64,000 bases of DNA from Kwoniella bestiolae CBS 10118 (taxonomy: Eukaryota > Basidiomycota > Tremellomycetes > Tremellales > Cryptococcaceae). The notes under the pieces are model-generated. The model worked only from the letters and a program-made list of their open reading frames with translations, ran no database searches and was not told the DNA's origin. The stretch is from positions 1,886,999 through 1,950,998 of the forward strand of contig NC_089246.1 in the NCBI RefSeq assembly GCF_000512585.2. The letters are read 5' to 3'. Below are positions 25,208 to 36,880 of this stretch, piece after piece (position 1 is the stretch's first letter; each line of letters starts with the position of its first letter). The position numbers were made by a program, and so were the translations under genes.

Positions 25208-27563
25208 ATGATTACACAGATACTACCGGCCTCGCGTACTGCAGCCAGAAATCTTACATCAGTCGGTCTCATTTCTAAAGCCAGAAAGTCGGCAACACGG
25301 TCTTATATAAGTAATCTGCATCCGTCTTCCAAAAGATCTCCAGGTGGTTGTCTCACAATATTGGCATTGACGGGAGGTGTTCTCGCTGTGAGCCGCAGAA
25401 TCTAAACTTGGAGGGTAAAGGCTGATATCTGACTAGATTGGCCTTCTCACCCGCCCCATTGTTGCCGAGAGCCAGGTTAACGTGGAGAAAGAACAACGAG
25501 AGGATATAGATGGGGTTGTGTCTGGCGCGAAGGGTTCCAAGAAACAGCACAAGAAGTCTGAAGTGGATGCTGCTGAGGACTTGCGCGGGGAGCATGGACC
25601 AGATGCCGAGGTACAGGGCCAGTACTTGTCGTTGAAAGAAGTAGCGAGACATAATTTATCCCAGGATGCGTGGGTGGTAGTAGAAGGGAAGGTTTTCGAG
25701 TGAGTTGATCTAATTATGCTGCCTTCCATGCATGACGTACCTTTCGACAAAACACAGTTGCTGATGTCACTCCCCTCCAGCGTGTCTGATTTCCACAAAT
25801 ACCACCCTGGAGGATCAGCAATAATTGTAGCAAACGCCGGACGAGATGTCACGTGAATGAGATGTTCTTTTCTCTTATTTTGATCTCAATAATGGAGAGC
25901 AACGGAATTGCTGACTATAGTCACCGTTGTAGTGAGATCTTCAAGCCAGTTCATCCCCCGAAAACCCTTGAGAATAACCTTCCTCCCGAGAGCTTCAAGG
26001 GATATGTCAACCCCGAAGAGGTGGCTGCTGTGAGTTCCTCATCAAATTCCGGTTTGAGGTTCAAACGAAGTTGACTCGGGTACAGTCCGCAACAGCAGTG
26101 AAAGCTGAACAGGAGCGGGTAGCCAGTGCACGGTCCAAACTCCCTCCTCCAGAGACCATGTTGGGACTAGATGAGATCGAGGTGAGCTCGATAGTCAGCT
26201 TCATCTATTGTCAGAGGTACTGACTCGTTGCATGAAGGAAGCGGCAAAGTCTTTCTTGAGCCCCAGGGTTGCCAATTACTATAGTGCATCATCGCTCGAC
26301 GGTTACTCCACTGCAGAAAATCGCAGTGCTTTCCGAAAATGTCGTTTGCTGCCTAGAATCATGAAAAACGTCAATACCGTCGCTCCGCAAACAACCATAT
26401 TTGGCATACCGTCGGCTCTACCTATCTATGTGTCCCCTTCCTCGAACGCTTTACTGGGTCATCCAGACGGAGAATTGAATATAACCCGAGGAGTAAGTTC
26501 CTTGCTGTTGATCCGTGCAACTTAGCTGATCTGATCGTTAGGCTGCGAAGACGGGAATTGTGCAGGGTATTTCTGCTGCGGCATCATTTCCCCTCGAAGA
26601 GATTTTAGATGAAAAGGATCGGATGGATGAAGCAATTGGAGAGAAAATGGGAATAGTCTACCAGGTATATCTGCAAAAGGATCGATCGAAACATGAAGCA
26701 CAAGTTCGAGAAGCGGTAGAAAGGGGCTGCCAGTGAGTAGCTGTCCCGAAGCGATGCTGTTGCGACCTGGCTTTTAACACTTGGATAGGGCATTGCTTCT
26801 GACTGTGGACTCAAATGTCGGTGATCTTCGACAGAGTACGGAGAAGCTGAAGGGTACCACCGGAGACATCCAGCCGGGGAGGAGGATGGACCCCTTCTCT
26901 GATCCACCTGGCTATCACGATCCGACACAGGAGTGGAAAGATCTCGTCAAGCTGAAAGAACTGGCTCAGGGTGTTCCTATCTACCTGAAGGGTGTCTGTC
27001 ATATCGATGTGAGTTCTGTATGAGCGGTGTTTGCAGGTTCATTGATACGCGATCCACCCACCCCAGGACGTGAGAAAAGCCAAGGAGGCTGGCTTAGCAG
27101 GGTGCATATTCTCCAATCACGGAGGTAGACAACTTGACCAGTAAGTCCTCTTGTCACGTTCTGCTCAACCGGAATTGACAAGAGAGTTTGATAGAGCCCG
27201 AACAGGTTTTGATAGCTTGCGGCAAATCTACTACGAAGACCCAAAGTTGTGCAAAGAAATTGAGCTGTATATCGATGGTGGTGTCAGACGCGGGACTGAT
27301 GTGCTTCAGGCTCTGGCATTCGGAGCTCGTGGAGTTGGTTTAGGAAGACCGTTCCTCTACGCTCAGGCAGCGTATGGAGAGCAAGGTGTCATCAGGACAG
27401 TGCGAAGTAAGTGTGACCGCAACCGTAATGCATATCACCAAACTGACCAGAGGTCACAGTACTAGAGAACGAGATCCTGAACGCGATGCGACTCATGAGT
27501 GTCACCAAGATTGAAGAAATCAAACCCAGTATGGTGGAGTGTCTTCAGGAGATATGGAAGTAG
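25208..27563 (+). CDS. flavocytochrome b2, L-lactate:cytochrome c oxidoreductase
   Basis: Many short exons assemble into the full two-domain enzyme. An N-terminal Arg/Ser-rich stretch with a hydrophobic segment (GGCLTILALTGGVLA) fits bipartite targeting to the mitochondrial intermembrane space. The cytochrome b5 domain includes DAWVVVEGKVFDVSDF, FHKYHPGGSAII (first haem His) and EIFKPVHP (second). The FMN domain has VANYYSASSLDGYS, GISAAASFPLEEI, MGIVYQVYLQKDR, LLLTVDSN, IYLKGV (catalytic Lys), FSNHGGRQLD (catalytic His and Arg), IYDGG-equivalent LYIDGGVRRGTDVLQALAFG and GVGLGRPFLYA. It should oxidise L-lactate to pyruvate and pass electrons to cytochrome c. The loop after TVDSN diverges from the family's APVLGRRE pattern, so preference for another L-2-hydroxy acid is possible. 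Confidence 0.93.
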
Positions 27564-28026
27564 TTCGCATGTAATCACTCCATTCGTAGGGATAGCGTCG
27601 CCTGAGAAAAGATCGTTGGGTGCTTATCCTGACCACTTTTATCGACTGTTAACAGTTGAGAGCATGTCACAGCTGTTCCACGCGTACTCGAAGTCTCACA
27701 AATTGAACCATGATGGATGTCGCAAGCTCCGTGATACCTCAGATCACCCAATGATTGTTTTTTCATCATTCACTCGCCAAAATGGTGTTAAGAACCGCAC
27801 AGGATTCAGTGAGCTCGTGATATTTCACTTGTGGTACCCGTCCAAGCACAACACAAGGGAATGTCCGGAATTACAGAGGTTATCCCGGAATTAAGAATGG
27901 GAAAGACGGAACCAAACCGGATATGGCTTCGCCGTCAACAAACCATTATCCGTTCCTCATTGTTGTCTAATTCCATGCAATGAATCTCGTTCACTACCTT
28001 TTGCCAAAAACCCTCGGCTTCTCAAC
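27564..28026. other. intergenic before the second Zn2Cys6 regulator
   Basis: 463 bases. A CCGGAATTA word occurs twice (near 27863 and 27883), spaced by about 20 bases, and could be a half-site pair. No gene seen. Confidence 0.35.
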
Positions 28027-30885
28027 ATGAGCCATGAGAACACGAGCCTCGTTTCCGATAACAGCGGCGGCGATGCAGACTCCCAAGTGAATGTAGTGAC
28101 CGCTGACACAGGTAGCATCGTCTCATCGATCACCCGTGTGAGCAGGGCATGTAAGTCTTGTCACTTCCAGACAATGTCTCATGAGCTCATGACGGCCCCA
28201 TAGGTGAGCCTTGTCGAATACGCAAAACAAAATGCGACATAGCAACGCGATCTGTCTGTAGTGAATGTGCGAAGAGGAAGAAGGAAGGAGAATGTGTGCT
28301 TCGTGAGAAAGCTCGCCCTAGCAGGTTCGTAAGTGGTCTCAAGAAGCGCTCGCTGACCTGAACTATCAGGGATCCCCCGAGACGTGCTTCCAAGAGGCCT
28401 TTATCACCAGCATCATCAGTGACAATTGTTGCACCCTCAACTGCTGCCGTGACAGCTCCCCAACCCATTCCATCACCTATCTCGCAATCATCGGCAAATC
28501 TGCGGCCTGATCAGCCCGTGAATGGTCACCCGTTTTCTGTGTCTTTCGACCCGCTGATTCCGGCAGGCATTGCGGGCGTCACAACATCGGGAAAGAACAT
28601 AAGCACTACCCAGCTCTCATTTGGTTCGAGCCCCGTACCAGGGATTCCGAGTACGATGCCCACAGCGGAAAATGCAAAGCCATCAGCAAGCAATGCTGTT
28701 AGAACAGTGGAGGAGATCCTGGAACACTTAGCAGCGGAGCGATTTGGTGAGCCTTGTCGTAGTGAGCAGTGTCATGTAGGTGATAGAAGCCTGACCCTAC
28801 GTTGTGCCCATTGCAGGCCTAGCTGTATCCCTTGCGATCCCCTCTGAGCACATCTTCTCCGTTCGCTCTGCACCACGTATGACTCTGCAACAGATTGGTC
28901 TCGCCCCAGGTACACCGACCTCACTTTTGAGAGCACGGGAATGGATAGGCTCTCACTTCGGTGCTATACACCACAACACGCCCTTCTTGCATCTGCCGCA
29001 AATCAATGATATAGCTTCGCGTTTCTTCTCTTCACCGGCCCCGATAGGCGATCAAGGTCAAGTGGGTAATGACGAAGCAGCCCTACTCCTCTCTGTTCTG
29101 GCGCTCGGAAGTTTCAGGCGGGAGACGTGGGATGACCAACGCCAGTCATATCGGAACTTGCACCCCTCAACGCCTAGCTCGACTACCACTGCCAGTGGTC
29201 TTGCAGGCGGTCAAGATCCCAGTGTCAATTTGACCGGTGATTTGTCCCAGTTTGGTATGATCCCGCTCACGTTGTTCCGACTAGCGCAAGACGAGCTCGA
29301 TGAGGTGGAACATCCATCTGAAGCTGCTGTACAGGCGCTGTTCCTGCTTCACACTTTCGTCAGCAACACATCTATGGGAAGGAGGTCACGAGATTTCGTT
29401 GCTCGAGCAATCATGATGGCTCACGAGATTGGATTGAACCGGACGATATCTATGGATCTAGACGTTTTCCAGACCGGGGCAAGGCAGAAGCACCCTAGAT
29501 CAGACTATGCGGTCGCACGGAGGAGAGCAGTGTTATATCTATATGTGTATTTCTCTGACGTGTAAGTGGATGTGTGATGATTGTCGCTCATAACTCTGCA
29601 TCTGAAGTTATCTAGCCGCTTTGGACAACAGCCCACCATTAATCAAACAGCATGATTATTCACCAGATTTGTTCGACCCAATTCTCAATCCTGCTTCAAT
29701 GTCTGGCTTCGAAACGCCATCAAGCTCTGCAACAACTCTTGGTGCTTTTGTCGATCTCGTTCGAACTTCGGGTCAAATGCTCGAGCTCTTGCATGGTAAC
29801 AAGCACCGGCACATGCGTCAATCACCTGAGAAGGGTTCAGGGGAGACCGACAAGGGTGACGCAGCATCCGCAGAGCTGATACTTCAGCTGGATGCCAAGC
29901 TGTTTGGTCTACGGGAGCGGCTCAGCACTGGCACGTTTGATATCTCATTAGACCGGGAGGTCAATGTCGAGCCGAGTGCCAGAGGCGCCACGGCTGGAAA
30001 GCTGTTGCGGCAAATCCACTACAACTGGTAAGTTGCTGACGGGGAGAACGTTTCGAGAAGACTCCAATGGTCTTATAGTTGGTAACTTCTCAAATAGGTT
30101 GCGGATAGCTATGAGAGCACCATTCTTAGGTCATCCCCTACTTGGTCACTCCTCCCTTGCCATATGCGCAACTAGTGCTCTTTCACTCCTACATTATCAT
30201 CGCTACGTGAGTGGGTAGCTCACAGCATAGACCACCATGCTCACTCGCAATTCCAGGTCATCAATTCTGGACTGCTAAACCTACCATGGATGCAGCTTCG
30301 ACGCATCACCACAGCTATTCATATCGTTTTCATCGCGTACTGGAAGGGAGAGATACCATACACTTCGGCCTGCACTGCGATCAATAACGCACTTACTCTG
30401 CTAACAATCATGAGCGCTCGGTGGCAATCCGCTACAAGTATTGCGATGCTCACGATCGATCTTGCTAAACGAAGTGGTGGGTTCAAAACAGATGTCAAGT
30501 TCCGGGCTCACTTGACCTCATCTCAGATCTGCCAGTGCAACAACCAGCGTATCCGATTAATCAACTGGCCAATGAGACCCTAGGGATCCCACCTCCTGCT
30601 CCCCTGGCAACTGCAAACCCCGAAATGGATTTTGGGACACTGTTCCAGCTTGCTTCCAACTACATAGACCAAGATAGGTATGAACAGGGCGATTCAGACC
30701 CTTCGCAGGAACCAACGTTGGACGGCACCTTACTGTGAGTGTTGTCAGCATTGAGCGTGACGTGAAATGGCTGACTGCCCACTATCGCCAGCCCGGTGTG
30801 GGGTTCTTCATCCGCTGTCGGAGACGCCATCGAACCCGATACCTCGATGGACTTCTGGGCTGATTTGATCGGCCCGCTTGGTTGA
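28027..30885 (+). CDS. Zn2Cys6 fungal transcription factor
   Basis: The ATG at 28027 opens an N-terminal arm. The first intron falls inside the first cluster Cys codon, so splicing gives RACEPCRIRKTKCD, then CSECAKRKKEGEC, a CX2CX6C/CX2CX7C binuclear cluster. A Ser/Pro/Thr-rich linker leads to the fungal-specific middle homology region: SLLRAREWIGSHFGAIHHNT, DEAALLLSVLALGSFRRETW, EAAVQALFLLHTFVSNTSMG and RSRDFVARAIMMAHEIGLNR, with RRAVLYLYVYFSDVYLAAL. The last exon ends FWADLIGPLG, an acidic/aromatic tail, with stop at 30883-30885. It lies between the lactate dehydrogenase and the tartrate-type dehydrogenase/permease pair, so it is the natural candidate regulator of hydroxy-acid utilisation. 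That assignment rests on position only. Confidence 0.88.
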
Positions 30886-31436
30886 TGTTTGGGCCATCAC
30901 CTCATGGGTGATCACCTTCATGTTTCAGCGTTGTATACGGAGAAACACGCAAGTGTTGACATGATATGCGGTGGTATATGTTTAGTCTCTTTCTCCCGTT
31001 GTAAACAGTCATTCGCTTGGCACAATACAGAGTGCACAAGCTTATCAGTGCAAGATCAACAGATGTCGTATGCATTTGTATCTACAGTCAAATGTCACAT
31101 GGGTTCGCCGAGAGTTCTTAGGAGACTATATTCGAGACGACTCTGTCTAGAGCTCACTCAAATCGTGGAAGCTGCCTATCCTTTGCCAGATTGTCTGGAA
31201 AAGGGTTAGGGACTAGCACGCATCAGCAATCGCGGATACAACACGTGTTGCTGGATAGGACGGATCTGGAATCGTGCAATACCGGAATGACGGCACATCT
31301 GTATATCCGCAGGTCCGGGTCGGTGTATCGATTTAATGAACCTGGCTGAATATAAAGAACCTCTGCATCCCAAGTGGGATCAAACTTTCCCCAACTACGT
31401 CCATCCTGCATTCCCGCGATCATCAACACATCTATC
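30886..31436. promoter_or_regulatory. upstream region of the tartrate-type dehydrogenase
   Basis: 551 bases with a TATAAA at 31351-31356, about 80 bases before the ATG. Several CGG/CCG triplets occur in 31257-31325 (for example CCGCAGGTCCGG), the kind of half site bound by Zn2Cys6 factors. No coding seen. Confidence 0.4.
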
Positions 31437-32615
31437 ATGCCCATTCGCACTACCGTCGAAAAGCCCCGAGCACTTAGGATCGCTGTCATCCCTGGAGATG
31501 GTATAGGTCAAGAGGTTATGCCGGAAGGTTTAGCTTGTTTACGTGCTGCAGCCGCAAGGTGAGTATTGGGGATTCTCACCCATCCCTTGCTACTTATCGT
31601 CCTGATCCCCTGAATCCCCCACAGATTCAACCTTGATATCGAGCTGGACGAGCAATTCAAGGACTGGGCAACCTGCGACAGATACCTGCGAACAGGTTCA
31701 ATGTTGCCGGAGGGGTGGAAGGAAACCTTGGCGCCATATGATGCTATCTACTTCGGAGCAGTCGGCATGCCAAACCTCGTTCCCGATCATATCTCACTCT
31801 GGGGATCCCTCATCCAATTCCGTCGAGAATTCGACCAGTACATTTCACTTCGACCTTGTCGTCTCATGCCAGGTATCGCCTGCCCGTTGGCGAATAAGAA
31901 AGTGGGAGACATCGACTTCTGGGTAGTTAGGGAGAACACCGAAGGTGAATATTCCTCAATTGGGGGTAAAATGTTCCCCGGCACGGATAGAGAAGTGGTC
32001 ATTCAGGAGACTGTCATGAGTAGAATCGGTGTAGATCGTGTGCTCAAATACGCCTTTGATCTCGCCCAATCTCGTCCAAAGAAACACCTCACTTCGGCGA
32101 CTAAATCAAACGGTATCAGTATCACAATGCCGTATTGGGATGAACGTTGCGCCGAGATGGCCAAGGGATATCAAGATGTATCGGTCGACAAATATCACAT
32201 CGACATTCTGACTGCTTGGTTCGTACTCCGTCCTGAACTTTTCGACGTCGTAGTCGGCTCTAACCTATTTGGCGACATCCTTTCCGATCTTGGACCCGCC
32301 TGTACTGGCTCTATCGGTGTCGCTCCATCTGGTAACATCAATCCTGAGGGCACATGGCCTAGTCTTTTCGAACCCGTTCACGGCTCTGCTCCTGACATCG
32401 CTGGGAAGGGTATTGCCAATCCTGTTGGTATGATTTGGGCGGGTCAGATGATGCTGGAACATTTTGGCTATAAGGAAGCCGCGGATATTATGATGAAGGC
32501 GATCGAAACTGCTTTGGAATCGGGCGGCAGTCAAGTGATCACACCTGATCTTGGCGGCGCCGGGACTTGCCAATCTTTAGGCGGTCATATCGCCAATTTG
32601 ATAAACAAATTGTGA
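31437..32615 (+). CDS. tartrate/D-malate dehydrogenase (isopropylmalate dehydrogenase superfamily)
   Basis: Two exons (31437-31558, 31625-32615) give 370 residues, the usual length. The N-terminus has LRIAVIPGDGIGQEV. The substrate region contains LRPCRLMPGIACPL and DFWVVRENTEGEYSS, the catalytic region DILTAWFVLRPELFDVVVGS (with the Asp of the metal site and in NLFGDILSDL), and the NAD loop EPVHGSAPDIAGKGIANPVG. The layout DFWVVRENTEGEYS and the NPEGTWPSLFEPVHG stretch match the tartrate dehydrogenase/D-malate dehydrogenase branch better than leucine-biosynthetic LEU2. It should oxidise tartrate and/or decarboxylate D-malate with NAD in the cytosol. The following MFS permease, same strand, is a likely partner for uptake of the acid. 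Confidence 0.9.
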
Positions 32616-33360
32616 TTAGTTCATGTATGTATGAGTATGTATTGACTACAGTTCAGCTCATTCCTTCCTTTACCTTGTAGAAATAACATACTTTCCGCGG
32701 AATGCATCACCTTACCTTCAAAGTCATGGCATATTGTCATCATACAGGGCTAAATTAGTTTGGCCTGCCACGATGGTGCCCTTAGCGGTACTAGGCGATA
32801 AGGCCGTAGCTCAGTTGTACCATATTTCACTGCATGCTGCTGACTAGAGACCTGCATCAGCATCGGGTGGCTTACAACTCTTGCATTGTAACACCGACAC
32901 ACAGAAGAGATAGCATGATCCCCACAACAACCAAGGTCGTTTAGCGTCCTTCCCACTCGAACGCATCTTGGTCTCATTTGTACGATGCAGCGCTCGGGGT
33001 CCCGGAAGTACGGGAACGCGGATATACCAGGTTGTCTAGGCTTGGGCTCTTTCTCAATTTTTATATTTCGCAGGGTGGGACTGCTCTAATCCCGCCGCAC
33101 CGGATCTTGCAACCACGGTTGGTAACATAAGACTGTCAGCTAAAAGTGCAAAATCCGTGCGCCGAGATCCGGATATACATCAGAACTCAGACAGTGATAG
33201 TGGGGGTACTGGAGAACCCCCGGAGCACGGAGGGGCCACAACTTGGAGCGGACGGGGTTTCCCAGGTGTATATAAGGGGCTCGAAGAGGTGGTCGAGATG
33301 GTCTGGTATATCTGCCCATCCCTCAAGTTCCAGCGCATAGCCAAGATACAACCCGCCACT
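32616..33360. promoter_or_regulatory. upstream region of the anion-type MFS permease
   Basis: 745 bases. TATATAAG lies at 33269-33276, about 85 bases before the ATG. The 33080-33260 segment is unusually rich in CCG/CGG triplets (for example GCCGAGATCCGG and CCCCGGAGCACGGAG), which fits Zn2Cys6 control. No gene seen. Confidence 0.4.
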
Positions 33361-35245
33361 ATGTCACTCAGTCGTTCGAACTCCTTCACCGATGCTGACG
33401 CTAAGAAGGCAGACCTCTTGATCATCGAGGACGCCCAGCCACCTGCTAGGGGTGTTCTCACTCAGGAAGAGCAGCAATTTATGGATTCATTCCCTCAAGA
33501 GGCTCGAGACAAAGCCTTCCGAAAAGTCGACATCAGACTCATTCCGATGCTGGCTCTCCTATACTTGTTTTCCTGTGAGTCCATCAACTGGCTTAAGCCA
33601 CTGCCTGGGCTAATCTGTGAATCTCATTGCAGTCATCGACCGTGCAAACCTCGGTAACGCAAAAATCGAAGGTTTAATCGAGGATCTCAACCTGACTGGG
33701 GTACAATACAATGTTGTCTCTTCCATATTTTTCGCCACCTACTGTCTCTTTCGTAGGTGATTCTCCGTTGCTCAATCTCCAATTGATACTGACCGTACTC
33801 CAGAGGTGCCTTCGAACACGATTCTACAATCATACTTCCCAACAAGACCGTCCTTGTGGATTGCCATTTTGACACTGTCGTGGGGCATCATCATGACGTG
33901 CCATGGTGTTGTACAATCTTACTCTGGCCTCATAGTTGTCCGTGTTCTCATGGGTATTCCGGAAGCCGGTTTCTTTCCCGGGTGAGTCGTCTTAGTTCAG
34001 AGCGGAAAGAAACGCTATGCTGACAGTATCTCTCAGAGCCGTTCTGATCTGCTCCAAGTGGTATCCTCGATCTATCATGGCTTCGCGAGTGTCCTTGTTC
34101 TACACTGCCAGTGCCCTCGCCGGAGCGGTGTCCGGTCTTCTTGCCTTTGGTATCGCCAAGATGGCAGGTGTAGGTGGTTATAATGGATGGCGATGGATCT
34201 TCATCCTTGGTAAGTGCTTGGTCTAGAGAACGGTTAGCAATGGCCTTCGCTGATAGTCATGGTCAGAGGGCTTGATGACGGTAGTTCTTGGTGTACTCTG
34301 CCCATTCGTGTTGATCGACTCCCCTTCTAGATCCAAATGGTTGACAGAAGACGAGAGGAGGTTCCTTACCCTCATTATGGCGGAGCAAGATGGTGGTACC
34401 GCCGGGAAAGCTCGGTCCAGCAAAGTCAGCTGGAAAACCTTCTGGTCTGTCATCACGAGCTGGCAGATCTATTTGCAGATCTTGGTTTACTGGTCCAACA
34501 CTGTTCCAAATTATGGTGAGCTCGATGACCGCTCAAGGCCGGTGATGGATACTAATGTGCACATGCAGCACTGAAATTCACTATGCCAACTATCATAAAG
34601 CAGATGGGGTTCAAATCTTCAACCGCGCAGCTCTTGACCATTCCGGCTTATGTAGTAGGAGCCATCAGTGCTTACTTGACCGGAAGGTACTCTGACAAGT
34701 TCAAACGACGATTCCCTTTCATCGCCCTCCCCCAGTTCTTAGTGGTCGTTGCCTTTTCTATCATGGCTCCCCTGGCACCTGTCATCAAGAACAACATTGG
34801 CCCATGTTACTTTGCAATCTGTCTGGCTTGTATTGGTTTTTACCCCATCAACCCAGGAGGAACCACTTGGCTTTCGAACAATCTGGCCGGTCCCGCAAAG
34901 CGTGCTGTAGGTCTTGGTTATCTGACAACTTTTGGTAAGTATCCGCTAGGTTGAACCTAGTCAGTCATGTGCATACACTGACCCGCTCACGTAGGGAATC
35001 TTGGTGGTATGATTGGAGGTTTTATTTACATCGACAAAGAAGCTCCTCGATACCCCACAGGTTACGGTAGTTCCATCGCTTTTGCCGGTGCAGGTCTGGT
35101 CGCTTCTACTATTCTCGAACTAGTGTTCATGAGAATCAACAAGAAACGAGATCAAGTCGACGAAGAGGAGGTGCGAGAAAAGCACACGGATGAACAGCTC
35201 TTGGACATGGGTGATCGATCCCCCTTGTTCCGATACATGCTATGA
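33361..35245 (+). CDS. MFS permease, anion:cation symporter (Dal5/TNA1) family
   Basis: About seven exons give a twelve-helix permease of roughly 500 residues. The N-terminal cytosolic arm contains FRKVDIRLIPMLALLYLFSF, then IDRANLGNAKIEGL, the classic helix 1 to loop signature of this family. Other marks are QYNVVSSIFFATYCLFEVPS, RVLMGIPEAGFFPGAVLICS, YNGWRWIFILEGLMTVVLG, the large central loop with SPSRSKWLTEDERRF, and GIGFYP-equivalent CLACIGFYPINPGGTTWLSN. Family members import organic anions such as allantoate, nicotinate, pantothenate or tartrate with protons. Position directly after the tartrate/malate-type dehydrogenase suggests the acid taken up is that enzyme's substrate. Confidence 0.9.
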
Positions 35246-36880
35246 TATAGGGGCTCTCTTCCTGCAAGGGCAGGTCCTTTCTTTTTCGTTTATCCTTTAA
35301 ACTCCGATTACCGTCAGAGTTGGAGATTCACGACTATCGAGCATCCGTTCGCAGTACAGGAGGGTTAGTGAAGACAGAGAACAAGTGCAGTTTTCACTTT
35401 GTACCTGGAATGAGTTTATGCTTCCTGAATGAATTAGTATACGCTTTGTCTTAGAAGGGTCAGCATTCTCGGTAAGAGGTGAGGCTTGCTCGTGACCGGA
35501 TGCCTCGCTGAGACCGCACAGGTGAGCGGTAAATCGTGTCACCTGAGAGACCTGGGCAAATTTCTGCTCCGTATCCATCCAGCTATATCCTGTTGAATTC
35601 TTCACCCAGCTTTGGGAACGGAATTTGCCAAGACGGAAATAGGATGGACACTTCCGCTGATATGTAGCCTCAGTGAGCACATCTATGCCAAATGATTTCC
35701 CCACTCGTAGCAAGCAACTCAGAAAAGGCGGTAGCGATGGAAGAGAGCTCAACTACATCCAAGGCTCAACGAGCCAGGATTATCGATACATAGATAGACG
35801 CTGACTTGAATCTGGTGGTCACAGACTTGACACGCCATCGTGGGATACATGTCTGCCTGAGATCTCCCAAGGTTGCGAATATTGTATCTTGCCAGGACAG
35901 ACACAGAACCCGGAACTCCTTAGACCATTCCAGGTGCTCAATCACCTTGCATGTAAGCAGCATTACTGCGGCACGGTGTATCCGTCAGACTGCGAGTTAA
36001 GTTATGTTTACACCCTAATTTCATGCTTGATGGTCACTTACGTAAGCCATGGGAAACACCATAGGTATCGTTGGGAAACGTCGAATTCGCATTATCCTGT
36101 CGGTTCAATGCGTTTCTCTCACCCTTTTCTTGTATGAATGCCAATGATGAGAGAACAGCATAGTCTTATACCGTGTCAACATCAAATTGATTAACTATTC
36201 GGTTCCATATTCGTTCATAACGCAACCTCATCATCATCCTCATCGTAGCTCAGTCTATATAGTACATGTCACACCTACACAACATCACTCAAGGGAGTTA
36301 TCATATTGTGCAGACGAAAAGATGAAAAGAGGCATCATCCCATGCAGGTAAGTTCACACCATCCCCTGCTGTCACTCATGGGATGCGACTGTTCCGCTCA
36401 TCGATACCAACATACACCCCAGCTAAATCGCTAAATCATCTTGTCATCTTTAGTCATGTTACCATCGACGCTATTCCCCACCCGAACGGATCCATCGTCC
36501 ATCAGCATGTCCATGCTCATGTCCTGTTCCCCTCGCTACTTACCAACTGCCCCTCTCCTCCCCCCACTCTCGTCGCCATCAAACACCCCAACTCCGTCAT
36601 CAACATCAACCCCACCAAGAGTTGAGTTCAGGGTAAACTCCCTCAACCCACGACATTCAACCATTCAACCATCCTATGAACACGTGGTTTAGGCGTTGCA
36701 ACAGTCGGGTGGAGGGTGGTCGTCGTTATGAGGATGAATGAATGAGTTGAGTGAGAGAGATAGACATAATTGTCATCCTGTGCCCCATCCCTCTTCCTCT
36801 TCCTCATCATCTCGACTCTATCTTCACGTACCCTCTCGACACTCCAAATTCACCAGCCTCCCTTCCCCCCACTCTCGTTA
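35246..36880. other. intergenic, no confident gene
   Basis: A 1.6-kb stretch. The longest frame (35752-35297, minus) starts at a non-ATG codon and has no domain. Plus-strand frames at 36383-36692 are Pro/Ser/Thr-rich translations of a pyrimidine-rich tract and look like promoter sequence of the following gene. Confidence 0.4.

Noticed and set aside
32811..32823. TAGCTCAGTTG, resembling a tRNA A box
   Set aside because: No matching B box (GGTTCGA-type) at the right distance downstream and no cloverleaf could be folded by eye.
35297..35752. 151-codon minus-strand frame
   Set aside because: Begins at a non-ATG codon, no recognisable domain and no consistent introns.
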